DNA of 39,069 bases from Acidobacteriota bacterium (GCA_902812365.1 CADDZC010000036.1:1-39069); one strand, 5' to 3'. Positions 1-7,757 are shown, counted from the stretch's first letter. A program made the numbers and translations. The notes: a model not told the origin generated them from the sequence alone.

Positions 1-61
1 CCACCCCCGCCACCCTCGCCGGCGGCCCGGGCGGGGCCGCCGGCGAGGGTGGCGGGGGTGG
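1..61. repeat. Long GC-rich inverted repeat (hairpin) at the window edge
   Basis: Bases 1-28 are the exact reverse complement of bases 34-61, leaving a 5-base loop, so the stretch can form a perfect 28-bp stem made almost only of G and C. The right arm runs into three near-identical 9-base units (42-50, 51-59, 60-68; core GGCGNGGGT). There is no T-run, so it is not a classical intrinsic terminator. It starts exactly at base 1, so the left arm may continue upstream, or the repeat may be an assembly end artefact. Confidence 0.85.
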
Positions 62-267
62 CGGGGGAGAGGTGGTCTGAGGGATACCGAAGCACGGCAG
101 CCGGAAGGCAAAAGCCAGGGTCACGGCCGCGAGCGCCGCGCGTCCGCGGTCAGGGAAAAGTTTCACTCCCTCAGTGTACCGCAGAAAGCCCGATCTCACG
201 CCAGCGCGGGGGCCGGTTGCTTTTCCCCAACTTCGGACTATGATGCTGGCGGAAAGGATGGGATGCG

Positions 268-3072
268 ATGAAACCTTCTCGACGCCAATTTCTCGAATCC
301 ACCCTGGGGGCGGCGCTGATCGCACCGCTCGGGAGAGCGGAGCGGGGGCTCCTTCGCGCCGCCGAGCCACCCGCCCCGCAGGCTCCGGCGGGCCCGCGAT
401 TTCCCATGCCTCACTTCATCCGTTACGATTCGCAATGCTTCACCATCAATGACCGCGATACGTTCATTTTCGGCGCTTCCTTTCACTATCCGCGCTGCCC
501 GCGCCCGCTGTGGCGCGACCGGCTCCGCAAGCTCCGCCTGGCCGGCTTCAATACCATCGAAACCTACGTCTTTTGGAACCGTCACGAGCCGGAGGAAGGC
601 CGGGTGGATCTAACCGAATTTGAAGACTTTGTAAAGCTCGTCCAGGAGATGGGATTCTGGATGATCGCCCGCCCGGGACCTTACGTTTGCGCGGAGTGGG
701 ATGCCGGCGGCTTTCCGCACTGGGTTGTGGCGCGGCGCTTCCCGCTGCGATCCAATCACCCCGAGAGCATCCGAACCTCCCAGCACTGGTACGGCCAGGT
801 GTTGCCGGTGATCGCGCGCCATCTGGTGACGCACAGCGGTCCGATCATCTTGGTGCAAATCGAAAACGAGTACGATTACTGGAAGCTGCCTGACGACCAG
901 AAGCGCGCCTACATCACGGCGCTCGCCGAGACGGCCTGGAACGCCGGCATCGACGTGCCGCTGATCACCTGCTGGACGAAGCAGGTGCGCGAGCGCTCCG
1001 ATCCGGTGATGGCCCGCATCGCCGACTTCTGCAATTTCTATCCGCGCTGGAACATTTTGCCGGAGGTGGTTCCCGCGCTTGACCAACTGCGCCGGGAAGA
1101 ACCGGCCTCGCCCGAAGGCGTGGTCGAGCTGCAGGGCGGTTGGTTCAGCGAATTCGGCGGCCGGCTGTCAGTGGACCAGGAGGGCGTGAGCGCCGCGCAG
1201 CTCAACCTGCTCTCCAAGACCGTGATCGAGCACGGGGTGACCTACTTCAACTATTACATGGGGTTCGGCGGCACCAACTTCGACTGGGCGGCGAAGAAGC
1301 TCACCACAACCTACGATTATGCTGCCCCGCTGCGCGAGCCCGGCGGCGTCTGGGAGAAGTACTATGCGGCGCGGGGCGTGGGAGCCTCGCTCAAGCTCTT
1401 CGGCGACCTTCTGCTGCGCGCCCAGGCCGTCCCCGGCGGAGCCCGCTCCACCAACGGCGCGGTCACGGTCACCGAGCGCGTGAACGGCCGGAGCGGCGTG
1501 CTCTGGGTGCGGGAAAACGCCAACGCCGAACAGCGCGCCCGGTTGAGCTTCGTCGATCCGGCGAGCCCCACTCATCGCCTCATCACGACGCCCCGCGAGG
1601 GAGAATGGACGATCGGCCCGCGGGAGATGAAGATGCTCCCCGTCCAGATTGCCGCCGGCGACCTCCAGATTCGCTATACGACCGCCGAGATCCTGACCCA
1701 CGGCACCGTGGACCGTCCCTACCTGATCTTTTACGACGAGCCGGGCCGGCTGGTGGAGATCGCGCTGGCCACCGAGAACGAGCCGCACGTCGAAGGCGAC
1801 ACGGTGTATCAATATTGGGATCCCGAGTACGAGTCGGCGGTGCTGGGTCTGCGGGTGGAGAGTCGGGAGAAGGTCTTATTGTTCAACGACCGGTGGCAGA
1901 TCGTTCTTCTGCCGCGCGAGCGCGCCCTGCGGACGTGGACGGCCGGGTTCCCGTCGAGCGTTGTGCCGGCCGAGATCAACGAAGCCGCTTCCCAACTCAT
2001 CGTGCCCTTCATCAGCGACGCCGTCCTGGTGGGCGGCGCCGGCGCAGGCAAGAGCACGGTCTGGGTCGAGCTTGACTTCCAGCCGGGCGACCACGACCTC
2101 GTCACCTTCCTGCCGCCCCGGCCCGCCAAGCTCCGCGTCAACGGCGCGGAAACCGAGTTCCACTACGACCGGCCGGCGGAAACTTTGCGCGCGCGCTTGA
2201 CAATTCCGACTCTGCCCGCTTCGCCGATCGCCCTGGGGCAGGTCCGGACCTGGGTCGAGAAGTTCGATCCGCGTTCGGAGGGTTGGTCGCCGGCGGCGCT
2301 CCGGGCGCTCGAAGACCTGGGGGCGGTTCCCTACGGCTACGTCAAGTACTACGCGGAATTCCCGTACGCCGGCGAGCCGACGATGTTCATAACCGCCTTT
2401 ACCGACGATGGGAAGAAAGTCTTTATCAACGGCCGGCTCGCCGCCGAAGCCTCAGTCGGGAAGAAGCAGGTGGAGGTGCCGCTCGCCCGCTACGCCCAGA
2501 CCGGGCAGAATACGCTGGAGATCGCCTACGAGGCCTTCGGCAGCGCCAATTTTGGCCCCGAGATCGGCGACCTGAAGGGAATCGAGGCGGTCAGCTACGG
2601 CGCCGAGCCGGGCTCGGCCAAGCCCGTCACCGCGTGGCACATCCAGCGCTTCCCGGCGGCCATGCGCGGGCGAAACGTCGACCCCGACTTCTCGCCCGGC
2701 GGATGGAGCTCCGCTTCGTTGGGCGAAGGTGGCCCCGCCGGCCCCGCCGGCCCCGCCTTCACCTGGTGCCGGGCGGAATTTACGCTCGAAAAGCCGGGCG
2801 AGAATTGGATCATTCCCTGGAAGCTGACTTTCGAGGCCGATCGCGACGCGCTGCTCTATCTCAACGGGAAATTCGTGGGCCGCTACGTCGTGATCGGGCC
2901 GCAGAAGGACTTTTATCTGCCCGAGCCGTACCTCACCTTCGGAGGCGCGGGCAAGAACATCCTGACGGTCGTGCTCGCCTATACCGACAACGCCAGCGCC
3001 ATCCGCGCCCTCCGCATCGCGCCCTACGACGAGTTCGCGGCGCACCGGACGAGGCTGGAGTTTGAATGGTAG
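268..3072 (+). CDS. Tat-exported GH35-type beta-galactosidase
   Basis: A 934-residue glycoside hydrolase that should remove terminal beta-galactosyl residues from oligo- or polysaccharides outside the cytoplasm. The N-terminus carries a twin-arginine signal (SRRQFL, residues 4-9) followed by a hydrophobic stretch. The TIM barrel follows, with typical GH35 motifs: ETYVFWNRHEP near residue 97, RPGPYVCAEWDAGG near 135, and SGPIILVQIENEYDYW. In the last, Glu201 is the expected acid/base. Glu287 in the VELQGGWF segment is the expected nucleophile. About 500 further residues form beta-rich accessory modules, ending in a jelly-roll-like region (LLYLNGKFVGRY near 865). ATG 268 is preceded by a weak purine-rich site. 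Family assignment is strong. The exact substrate is unknown, and no linked glycan-uptake system is present. Confidence 0.88.
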   Translation: MKPSRRQFLESTLGAALIAPLGRAERGLLRAAEPPAPQAPAGPRFPMPHFIRYDSQCFTINDRDTFIFGASFHYPRCPRPLWRDRLRKLRLAGFNTIETYVFWNRHEPEEGRVDLTEFEDFVKLVQEMGFWMIARPGPYVCAEWDAGGFPHWVVARRFPLRSNHPESIRTSQHWYGQVLPVIARHLVTHSGPIILVQIENEYDYWKLPDDQKRAYITALAETAWNAGIDVPLITCWTKQVRERSDPVMARIADFCNFYPRWNILPEVVPALDQLRREEPASPEGVVELQGGWFSEFGGRLSVDQEGVSAAQLNLLSKTVIEHGVTYFNYYMGFGGTNFDWAAKKLTTTYDYAAPLREPGGVWEKYYAARGVGASLKLFGDLLLRAQAVPGGARSTNGAVTVTERVNGRSGVLWVRENANAEQRARLSFVDPASPTHRLITTPREGEWTIGPREMKMLPVQIAAGDLQIRYTTAEILTHGTVDRPYLIFYDEPGRLVEIALATENEPHVEGDTVYQYWDPEYESAVLGLRVESREKVLLFNDRWQIVLLPRERALRTWTAGFPSSVVPAEINEAASQLIVPFISDAVLVGGAGAGKSTVWVELDFQPGDHDLVTFLPPRPAKLRVNGAETEFHYDRPAETLRARLTIPTLPASPIALGQVRTWVEKFDPRSEGWSPAALRALEDLGAVPYGYVKYYAEFPYAGEPTMFITAFTDDGKKVFINGRLAAEASVGKKQVEVPLARYAQTGQNTLEIAYEAFGSANFGPEIGDLKGIEAVSYGAEPGSAKPVTAWHIQRFPAAMRGRNVDPDFSPGGWSSASLGEGGPAGPAGPAFTWCRAEFTLEKPGENWIIPWKLTFEADRDALLYLNGKFVGRYVVIGPQKDFYLPEPYLTFGGAGKNILTVVLAYTDNASAIRALRIAPYDEFAAHRTRLEFEW
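2731..2757 (+). repeat. Three tandem 9-bp units inside the GH35 gene
   Basis: The unit GGCCCCGCC is repeated three times in frame and encodes Gly-Pro-Ala three times. It lies in a linker before the last beta-sandwich module. Copy number could vary by slippage without breaking the frame. Confidence 0.9.
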
Positions 3073-3110
3073 AGCCGGGCTTGCCGGCGCCTCGGGCGGC
3101 GAAGTGGGCG

Positions 3111-3119
3111 TGTTATACT
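3111..3119 (+). promoter_or_regulatory. Extended -10 promoter element before the bacilliredoxin gene
   Basis: TGTTATACT has the TGn-TATAAT form of an extended -10 box, with one mismatch in the hexamer. No convincing -35 lies at the usual distance. Transcription would start near 3126 and give a leader of about 77 bases before ATG 3203. Confidence 0.4.
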
Positions 3120-3202
3120 CGCGGAGGAGAGGCTCGGGCGGCGTGCCCCGCCAGGCGGTGGTCCGCCGCCGGCCGACGAACGCGGGAGAGGAGGAGAACG
3201 CT

Positions 3203-3667
3203 ATGTCTCAGGGATTGTACCCGGAAGAGATGGTGCGACCGATGCGAGAGGAACTGACCCGCCTGGGCTTTCGCGAACTGCGAACACCGGAAGAGGTGGA
3301 GGCGGTCCTGGGGGCGGGCAAGGGGACGGCGCTGGTGGTCGTCAACTCGATCTGCGGTTGCGCGGCGGGCCGAGCCAGGCCGGCGGTCGCCATCGCTCTG
3401 GAGCACGGGGCCAAGCCCGACATTCTGGCCACGGTCTTCGCCGGACAGGATCGCGAGGCTACCGAGCGCGCCCGCCAGTACTTCACCGGCTACGGGCCCT
3501 CGTCGCCGTCGATTGCCCTGCTCGCCGGCGGCAAGCTGGTCTTCATGCTGGAACGCCAAGACATTGAAGGGCGCGATCCCTACGAAATCGCCGAGGAGTT
3601 GACCGGCGCGTTCGATCGCTTCTGCGCGCCGGTCCGCCCGGCCAGCGCTGCATCGACCACCGCCTGA
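3203..3667 (+). CDS. Bacilliredoxin, BrxA/BrxB (YphP/YqiW) family
   Basis: A 154-residue cytoplasmic thioredoxin-fold protein. The family removes bacillithiol, or a comparable low-molecular-weight thiol, from oxidised protein cysteines. The diagnostic motif is NSICGCAAG, with the CGC pair at Cys51 and Cys53, as in the BrxA/B family, where the first cysteine attacks the mixed disulfide. Length and overall pattern (YPEEMVRPMREELTRLGF at the N-terminus, DREATERARQYF, PSSPSIALL) fit the full-length family. ATG 3203 is chosen because GAGGAG at 3191-3196 is well placed; a longer open frame upstream has no such site. It is probably transcribed alone. Whether this organism makes bacillithiol cannot be told from the window. 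Confidence 0.9.
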   Translation: MSQGLYPEEMVRPMREELTRLGFRELRTPEEVEAVLGAGKGTALVVVNSICGCAAGRARPAVAIALEHGAKPDILATVFAGQDREATERARQYFTGYGPSSPSIALLAGGKLVFMLERQDIEGRDPYEIAEELTGAFDRFCAPVRPASAASTTA

Positions 3668-3695
3668 AACCCGCTTGCGACCTGCCTTTCTACCC

Positions 3696-3720
3696 CGCCC
3701 CGGATCCGATCCCCGGGGCG
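3696..3720. terminator. GC-rich hairpin between convergent genes
   Basis: CGCCCCGG at 3696-3703 pairs with CCGGGGCG at 3713-3720 across a 9-base loop. A smaller stem (GAGCC 3724-3728, GGCTC 3736-3740) follows. It lies between the convergent ends of the bacilliredoxin and aldehyde dehydrogenase genes, where a two-way terminator is expected. Neither strand has a T-run, so this is only a candidate. Confidence 0.3.
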
Positions 3721-3769
3721 CGCGAGCCTCCGGTCGGCTCCCGGGCGGGATGCGGCAGCGGTTTTGGGG

Positions 3770-5512
3770 TTACCTCTGAGGCGCGGCCGTGGTGTCGAAC
3801 ACGAACACCTCGTGCGCGCCGCCCAAGTCGCGCGCCGAGGGCGTAATAATGGTGCGGGAAGTCACATAAATCTTCGCCCCCCTCCGCAGGGCCACGCGAA
3901 CATCCTCCTCGCAGACAAAATCGACGGCTTTTGGACTCGAAGGGCTCGATTTGTCGCGGTGAAGGGCGGGCTCCGAGCCCGTTTGCGGGCGGTCACTGCA
4001 GCCCGCGGCGGAATCGGCTGCGGCCGCTGTCGTTGCCGGCCTCGACGCCGCTCGCCGGGCCAGAAATTGCTCGACGATGCGGGCGACTTCGGCCCGGTCG
4101 ACTGCGGGCCCCGGCCGCGGGGGCGGCGACACCGCGCCCGCCGGTACCCCACCGGCCGACGGGTGCACCGGACGCCGTTCGTAAGCCAGGCGCTTGATGT
4201 TGATCAGGTGCATCGGAGAAAGGTTATCAGAGGTAATGTTGTTGCCCGGCGTTCCACACCCGAGCGACATCGACGGGAATAACTTCGTCGAATAGCCGAT
4301 CGAGCCATGTGGCGCCGGCGTATTCACCACCAAGCGAAAGGCGGGAAGCCCGAGAGCCAGCTCGCGGATGACGGCGTCGTCGGTGGCGTGGATGGCCATG
4401 GTGTGGCCCAGGCCGCCAAATTCGAGAAGCCGCCGGCAAAAGTCCATCCCCTCCCGCCAATCCTTGACGACGTGAAAGGACAGCACCGGCGAAAGCTTCT
4501 CGGCCGACAGCGGATGCTCGCGGCCAACCCCCTCGAGCGGCGCCACCAGCGCGCGGGCCGTCGCGGGAATGGCAAAACCGGCCTCGCGCGCGATCCGCGC
4601 TGCCGACTGGCCCACCATCTTGGCGTTGACCCGGAAGTTCGGCAAAATCAAAACGCGCGCCACGGCCGCCGCTTGCTCGGGGGTGAGAAAAACTCCCCCC
4701 TGCCGTTCCAGTTCGGCCCGCGCTTGGTCGGCGACGGCGGCGTCGATCACGATGTGTTGTTCCGAAGAGCAGATCGTGCCGTGATCAAAACACTTGCCCG
4801 TCAGAATGTCGGCGACCGCCTTGGGAATGTTTGCCGAGCTATGCACGTAAGCCGGAACATTGCCCGGTCCGACGCCGAGCGCCGGTTTGCCGGAGCTGTA
4901 CGCCGACTTCACCAGGCCCGCGCCGCCCGTCGCCAAAATGATCGCGGTCAGGCGGTGCCGCATCAGCTCTTGGGTAGCCTCCATCGTCGGCAGACTCAGA
5001 CAGCTCAGGCAACCGTCCGGCGCGCCCGCCTTCACCGCCGCCTCGCTCATCACGCGAACCGTCTCTTGAATACAACGGGCGGCGCTCGGATGAGGGCTCA
5101 TCACGACGGCGTTGCGTCCTTTTAAAGCGATCAGAGCCTTAAAGATGGCCGTCGAGGTGGGATTCGTACAGGGGATAATGGCCGCGACCACCCCGGCCGG
5201 CACGGCCATCTCCACCACGCCGTTTTCAGCGTCTTCGCGGATGACGCCGACCGTCTTCAAATCCTTGATGGCAGCGTGGACGTCGCGGGAGCTGAAGAGG
5301 TTCTTCTCGATCTTGTCTTCCACCTTGCCATAAGTCGTCTCCTCGACGGCAAGCCGGGCGAGCCGTTCGGCCTCCGCTTGCGCCGCCTCCGCCATGGCCG
5401 CCACGACCAGGTCCGTCTGCTGCTGAGTAAAGCGGGCGAAAAGCTGCGCGGCCTCGGCAGCCCTCTCGACGAGACGACGCGCTTCCTGAATAGATTCCAG
5501 GTCTCGATCCAT
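3770..5512 (-). CDS. BMC-type CoA-acylating aldehyde dehydrogenase with extended C-terminus
   Basis: A 580-residue NAD-dependent enzyme of the EutE/PduP group, which converts an aldehyde plus CoA to acyl-CoA inside a bacterial microcompartment. The catalytic core covers about residues 1-465. The nucleophilic cysteine is Cys248 in FDHGTICSSEQ, and IIPCTNPTSTAIFKALIALKG is the usual cofactor-region block. Unlike PduP there is no N-terminal encapsulation peptide. Instead an Ala/Pro-rich linker follows the core and contains a short amphipathic helix (AEVARIVEQFLARR, about 474-487), a plausible internal encapsulation peptide. A last block (about 532-571) with AKIYVTSRTIITPSARDLG resembles short terminal motifs I recall from other microcompartment proteins; its function is unknown. 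The BMC-H gene lies 88 bp upstream and is probably cotranscribed. ATG 5512 has no good ribosome site, but a stop codon 63-66 bases upstream rules out a much longer start. Confidence 0.9.
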   Translation of the reverse strand: MDRDLESIQEARRLVERAAEAAQLFARFTQQQTDLVVAAMAEAAQAEAERLARLAVEETTYGKVEDKIEKNLFSSRDVHAAIKDLKTVGVIREDAENGVVEMAVPAGVVAAIIPCTNPTSTAIFKALIALKGRNAVVMSPHPSAARCIQETVRVMSEAAVKAGAPDGCLSCLSLPTMEATQELMRHRLTAIILATGGAGLVKSAYSSGKPALGVGPGNVPAYVHSSANIPKAVADILTGKCFDHGTICSSEQHIVIDAAVADQARAELERQGGVFLTPEQAAAVARVLILPNFRVNAKMVGQSAARIAREAGFAIPATARALVAPLEGVGREHPLSAEKLSPVLSFHVVKDWREGMDFCRRLLEFGGLGHTMAIHATDDAVIRELALGLPAFRLVVNTPAPHGSIGYSTKLFPSMSLGCGTPGNNITSDNLSPMHLINIKRLAYERRPVHPSAGGVPAGAVSPPPRPGPAVDRAEVARIVEQFLARRAASRPATTAAAADSAAGCSDRPQTGSEPALHRDKSSPSSPKAVDFVCEEDVRVALRRGAKIYVTSRTIITPSARDLGGAHEVFVFDTTAAPQR

Positions 5513-5600
5513 CTGACTGTGAGAAATGAGGCGAAGCCCCTGGGCCCGCGCGGGAGTGCCCTCGGCTGCCGCCCCTCACCTTTGGCGATGACGAGCGTTC

Positions 5601-5903
5601 TCAACCGGCGGACTTCTTGCCCGATAGACTTCCGCCCGGAAGGATTTTTTCCGCCTCGCTGTGAGGACGCGGGATGACGTGGACGCTGACCAGCTCGCCT
5701 ACCCGCCGGGCCGCTGCCGCGCCGGCATCTGTCGCCGCCTTCACCGCACCCACGTCACCGCGCACCATCACCGTCACGTAACCGGCCCCGATGTACTCCT
5801 TGCCGATCAGGGTCACGTTGGCAGCCTTCACCATGGCGTCGGCAGCCTCAATCGCGCCCACCAACCCTTTGGTTTCGATCATTCCGAGCGCCTCAAGCGT
5901 CAT
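5601..5903 (-). CDS. BMC-H hexameric microcompartment shell protein (PduA/EutM/CcmK-like)
   Basis: A 100-residue single BMC-domain protein. Six copies form a hexagonal tile of the protein shell around encapsulated enzymes. Family marks are [19 protein letters not shown] at the N-terminus, [10 protein letters not shown], and [13 protein letters not shown]. The central pore loop reads Tyr37-Ile-Gly-Ala-Gly41 where PduA has Lys-Ile-Gly-Ser-Gly, so the pore lacks the usual serine hydroxyl. ATG 5903 is chosen because AAGGAG lies seven bases upstream; a TTG six codons further up has no such support. It is first in a leftward pair with the aldehyde dehydrogenase. No BMC-P (pentamer) or BMC-T gene is in the window, so a closed shell would need proteins encoded elsewhere. 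Confidence 0.95.
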   Translation of the reverse strand: MTLEALGMIETKGLVGAIEAADAMVKAANVTLIGKEYIGAGYVTVMVRGDVGAVKAATDAGAAAARRVGELVSVHVIPRPHSEAEKILPGGSLSGKKSAG

Positions 5904-5936
5904 GCGTGGTCTCCTTGCCAAAAGGAATCGCGCTCA

Positions 5937-5966
5937 AAGCTAGCATGGTTTCGCCAGGAGACGCAA
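5937..5966 (-). promoter_or_regulatory. Candidate promoter of the BMC-H/aldehyde dehydrogenase pair
   Basis: On the minus strand TTGCGT (5966-5961) and TAGCTT (5942-5937) are separated by 18 bases. The start would fall near 5930, giving a leader of about 27 bases to ATG 5903. The -10 match is modest. Confidence 0.35.
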
Positions 5967-6014
5967 CGTCCGATTGATCCTTTCCAGCCCGCCGCCCCCC
6001 AGGGAAAAATGTGC

Positions 6015-6042
6015 TTGACAGGACAAGCTTGATTCCTATAGT
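6015..6042 (+). promoter_or_regulatory. Strong sigma-70 promoter of the Rrf2 regulator gene
   Basis: TTGACA at 6015-6020 and TATAGT at 6037-6042 are 16 bases apart, a near-consensus promoter. Transcription would start near 6049 and give a leader of about 29 bases. A second, extended -10 (TGGTATATT, 6065-6072, with T at 6064 starting CTGG) sits five bases before the ATG. Confidence 0.7.
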
Positions 6043-6063
6043 CTACTATATCGGTAGAGCTAC
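6037..6063. promoter_or_regulatory. Pair of palindromes, candidate Rrf2 operator
   Basis: TATAGT-CT-ACTATA (6037-6050) is a perfect palindrome that overlaps the -10 box of the Rrf2 gene. GTAG-AG-CTAC (6054-6063) is a second, shorter one. Their position between the divergent BMC pair and the regulator suggests the Rrf2 protein binds here and controls itself and perhaps the BMC genes. Binding is inferred, not shown. Confidence 0.45.
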
Positions 6064-6077
6064 TGGTATATTGCCGT

Positions 6078-6491
6078 ATGCGCATTTCGAAGAAAGGCCT
6101 TTATGCCCTCGAAGCCATGATGCGGTTGGCACGCCAGGGCTCCGAGCGCCCGGTCAAGATTCGTGACATCGCCCGCGCCGACCAGATTCCAGAAAAGTTT
6201 CTGGAGCTGATTTTGCTTGAGCTCAAGACAGCCCGATTGGTGGAAAGCATTCGCGGCGCGCGAGGAGGCTATCGGCTGCGGCGCCCTCCTTCTCAGATAT
6301 TCCTGGGCGAGATCATCCGCACGATCGACGGGCCGCTCGCTCCGCTGGCGGATGCCGAGACTCTCAGGAAGCTCGTCCGCCGCGACAAGCAGCACAGCCC
6401 TCTTTACCAAGTCTTGCTGGATGTCCGGAATGCTGCCGCCGGCATTCTCGATCATACCTCGCTCGCCGATCTTTGTTGTCCTCGTTCCTGA
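6078..6491 (+). CDS. Rrf2-family transcriptional regulator
   Basis: A 137-residue winged-helix DNA-binding protein. The N-terminus (MRISKKGLYALEAMMRLA), the helix-turn-helix region (IRDIARADQIPEKFLELILLEL) and the wing (SIRGARGGYRLRRPP) are typical of Rrf2. The three-cysteine [2Fe-2S] ligand set of IscR/NsrR, normally near residues 90-106, is absent; the only cysteines are a Cys-Cys pair near the C-terminus. It therefore probably does not bind an iron-sulfur cluster in the usual way and may sense another signal. The gene is divergent from the BMC pair, and the porin gene follows after 55 bp in the same direction. No Shine-Dalgarno is visible before ATG 6078. Confidence 0.9.
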   Translation: MRISKKGLYALEAMMRLARQGSERPVKIRDIARADQIPEKFLELILLELKTARLVESIRGARGGYRLRRPPSQIFLGEIIRTIDGPLAPLADAETLRKLVRRDKQHSPLYQVLLDVRNAAAGILDHTSLADLCCPRS

Positions 6492-6546
6492 GACCCAAAG
6501 GCGAACCGAAGGCCATCATGCTCAAAACATCATAGGAGGAACGATT

Positions 6547-7728
6547 ATGCTGAAAATGAAATACTTCCTGCGTGTCGCCGCCTCCGCGGCGACGGTGGCG
6601 ATGGTAGTGACTGCGCCGGCTGCCAAGGCCGCCGATTCCGAGGTGGATCGCCTGCTCGAGTTGCTGGTAAAGAAGCATCTGATCACGGCACAGGAGGCGG
6701 CTGATGTTCGCTCCCAAGCCGAGCGCGATGTCGCTCACGAGCCGCCAGCCTCGATGCCCCAGTCCCCGCCACCGCCGGCGCCAGACGCCGAAAGCCGCCC
6801 CGCCGCGCCGGCCCCTAAAGCGGACGGCGTCGAGGTACGGTCCCGGGCGCCAATTCGCCTCCAGGGTTACGTCCAATCGCGCTTCACCGAAGCGCCGGGA
6901 ACCAACGACCCCTTTGAAATCCGACGCGCTCGCCTCATCCTCACCGGAGACCTTTCGCCTGCCATCGACTATTATGTTCAATTAGAGGCGGCTCGTAGCC
7001 CCGCCTTGCTGGACGCCGATATCAGCATCACGCTGGCACGGGTGGCCAGGCTGACAGCCGGCCAGTTCAAGATTCCCTTCAGCCAGGAAAATCTGATTCC
7101 GGATAACTTGACCCTTCCCATCGAGCGCTCGCTCGTTGTGAACAACTTTGTCCCCGGCCGCGAGAATGGCAGTCAGGGCAGAGACATTGGCGCCCAACTG
7201 GCGGGCAAATTCGGAAGCCAGCGGGGTTCGCCGTTCGTCGAGTACGCCGCAGGCATCTTTGACGGTGGCGGCATCAGCCAGCCAGCTCTGAACCGCAGAA
7301 AGGCGGGCGCAGGACGGCTCGTGCTCCATCCGGTCACCGGTCTGGCGCTGGCCGGGGACTATTACCGGGGCGCGACCGGCATCCGGGAACTCCGCCGGGA
7401 ACGAGGAGATGCGGAGTTCGCCTACACCCGAGGACATCTTCTGCTGCAGGGCGAATATCTCTGGGGTTACGACGGCCCGACCCACCGCCGAGGCTGGTAC
7501 ACCATGGCGGTCTATCGCATTTCTCCCCGGTGGGAAGGGTTTTTTCGCTGGGACGCCTTCGATCCAAACCGCCACAAGCCCGGCGATACCACGGTCACGT
7601 ACCTGACCGGGGCGAACTGGTACTTATCCCGCTTCGTGAAGCTGCAGGCCAACTACGGCCTGCTCGACGATCCCGCACGCCGGCACCTGAAGAATCTATT
7701 CGTGTCCCAGGTGCAATTCGGGTTTTAG
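6547..7728 (+). CDS. OprO/OprP-like outer-membrane porin
   Basis: A 393-residue outer-membrane beta-barrel protein of the phosphate-selective porin O/P type. It has a signal peptide (hydrophobic run to about residue 28, ending AAKAA), a short helical segment with a Pro/Ala-rich linker (about 65-95), then a beta-barrel. The region PFEIRRARLILTGDLSP and YYVQLEAARSP, then AGQFKIPFSQENL, is characteristic. The chain ends VQFGF with the C-terminal aromatic residue used for barrel assembly. ATG 6547 follows AGGAGG at 6535-6540. It lies 55 bp after the Rrf2 gene and probably shares its transcript. The transported solute is unknown; O/P-family members are often annotated as phosphate channels without proof. 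Confidence 0.82.
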   Translation: MLKMKYFLRVAASAATVAMVVTAPAAKAADSEVDRLLELLVKKHLITAQEAADVRSQAERDVAHEPPASMPQSPPPPAPDAESRPAAPAPKADGVEVRSRAPIRLQGYVQSRFTEAPGTNDPFEIRRARLILTGDLSPAIDYYVQLEAARSPALLDADISITLARVARLTAGQFKIPFSQENLIPDNLTLPIERSLVVNNFVPGRENGSQGRDIGAQLAGKFGSQRGSPFVEYAAGIFDGGGISQPALNRRKAGAGRLVLHPVTGLALAGDYYRGATGIRELRRERGDAEFAYTRGHLLLQGEYLWGYDGPTHRRGWYTMAVYRISPRWEGFFRWDAFDPNRHKPGDTTVTYLTGANWYLSRFVKLQANYGLLDDPARRHLKNLFVSQVQFGF

Positions 7729-7740
7729 CCGGAGGGCCTG

Positions 7741-7757
7741 ACCTGCCGGCAGGTTTT
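7741..7757 (+). terminator. Weak hairpin after the porin gene
   Basis: ACCTG (7741-7745) pairs with CAGGT (7750-7754) around a CCGG loop and is followed by three T. The stem has only five pairs. It lies between the porin stop and the tmRNA promoter. Confidence 0.3.

Noticed and set aside
1140-2075. A 311-codon open frame in a second frame of the plus strand
   Set aside because: It lies wholly inside the GH35 gene and reads as Arg-rich text without domains.
3062-3202. A longer bacilliredoxin starting upstream of ATG 3203
   Set aside because: The extra 47 residues are Arg/Gly-rich, do not fit the family, overlap the galactosidase end and lack a ribosome site.
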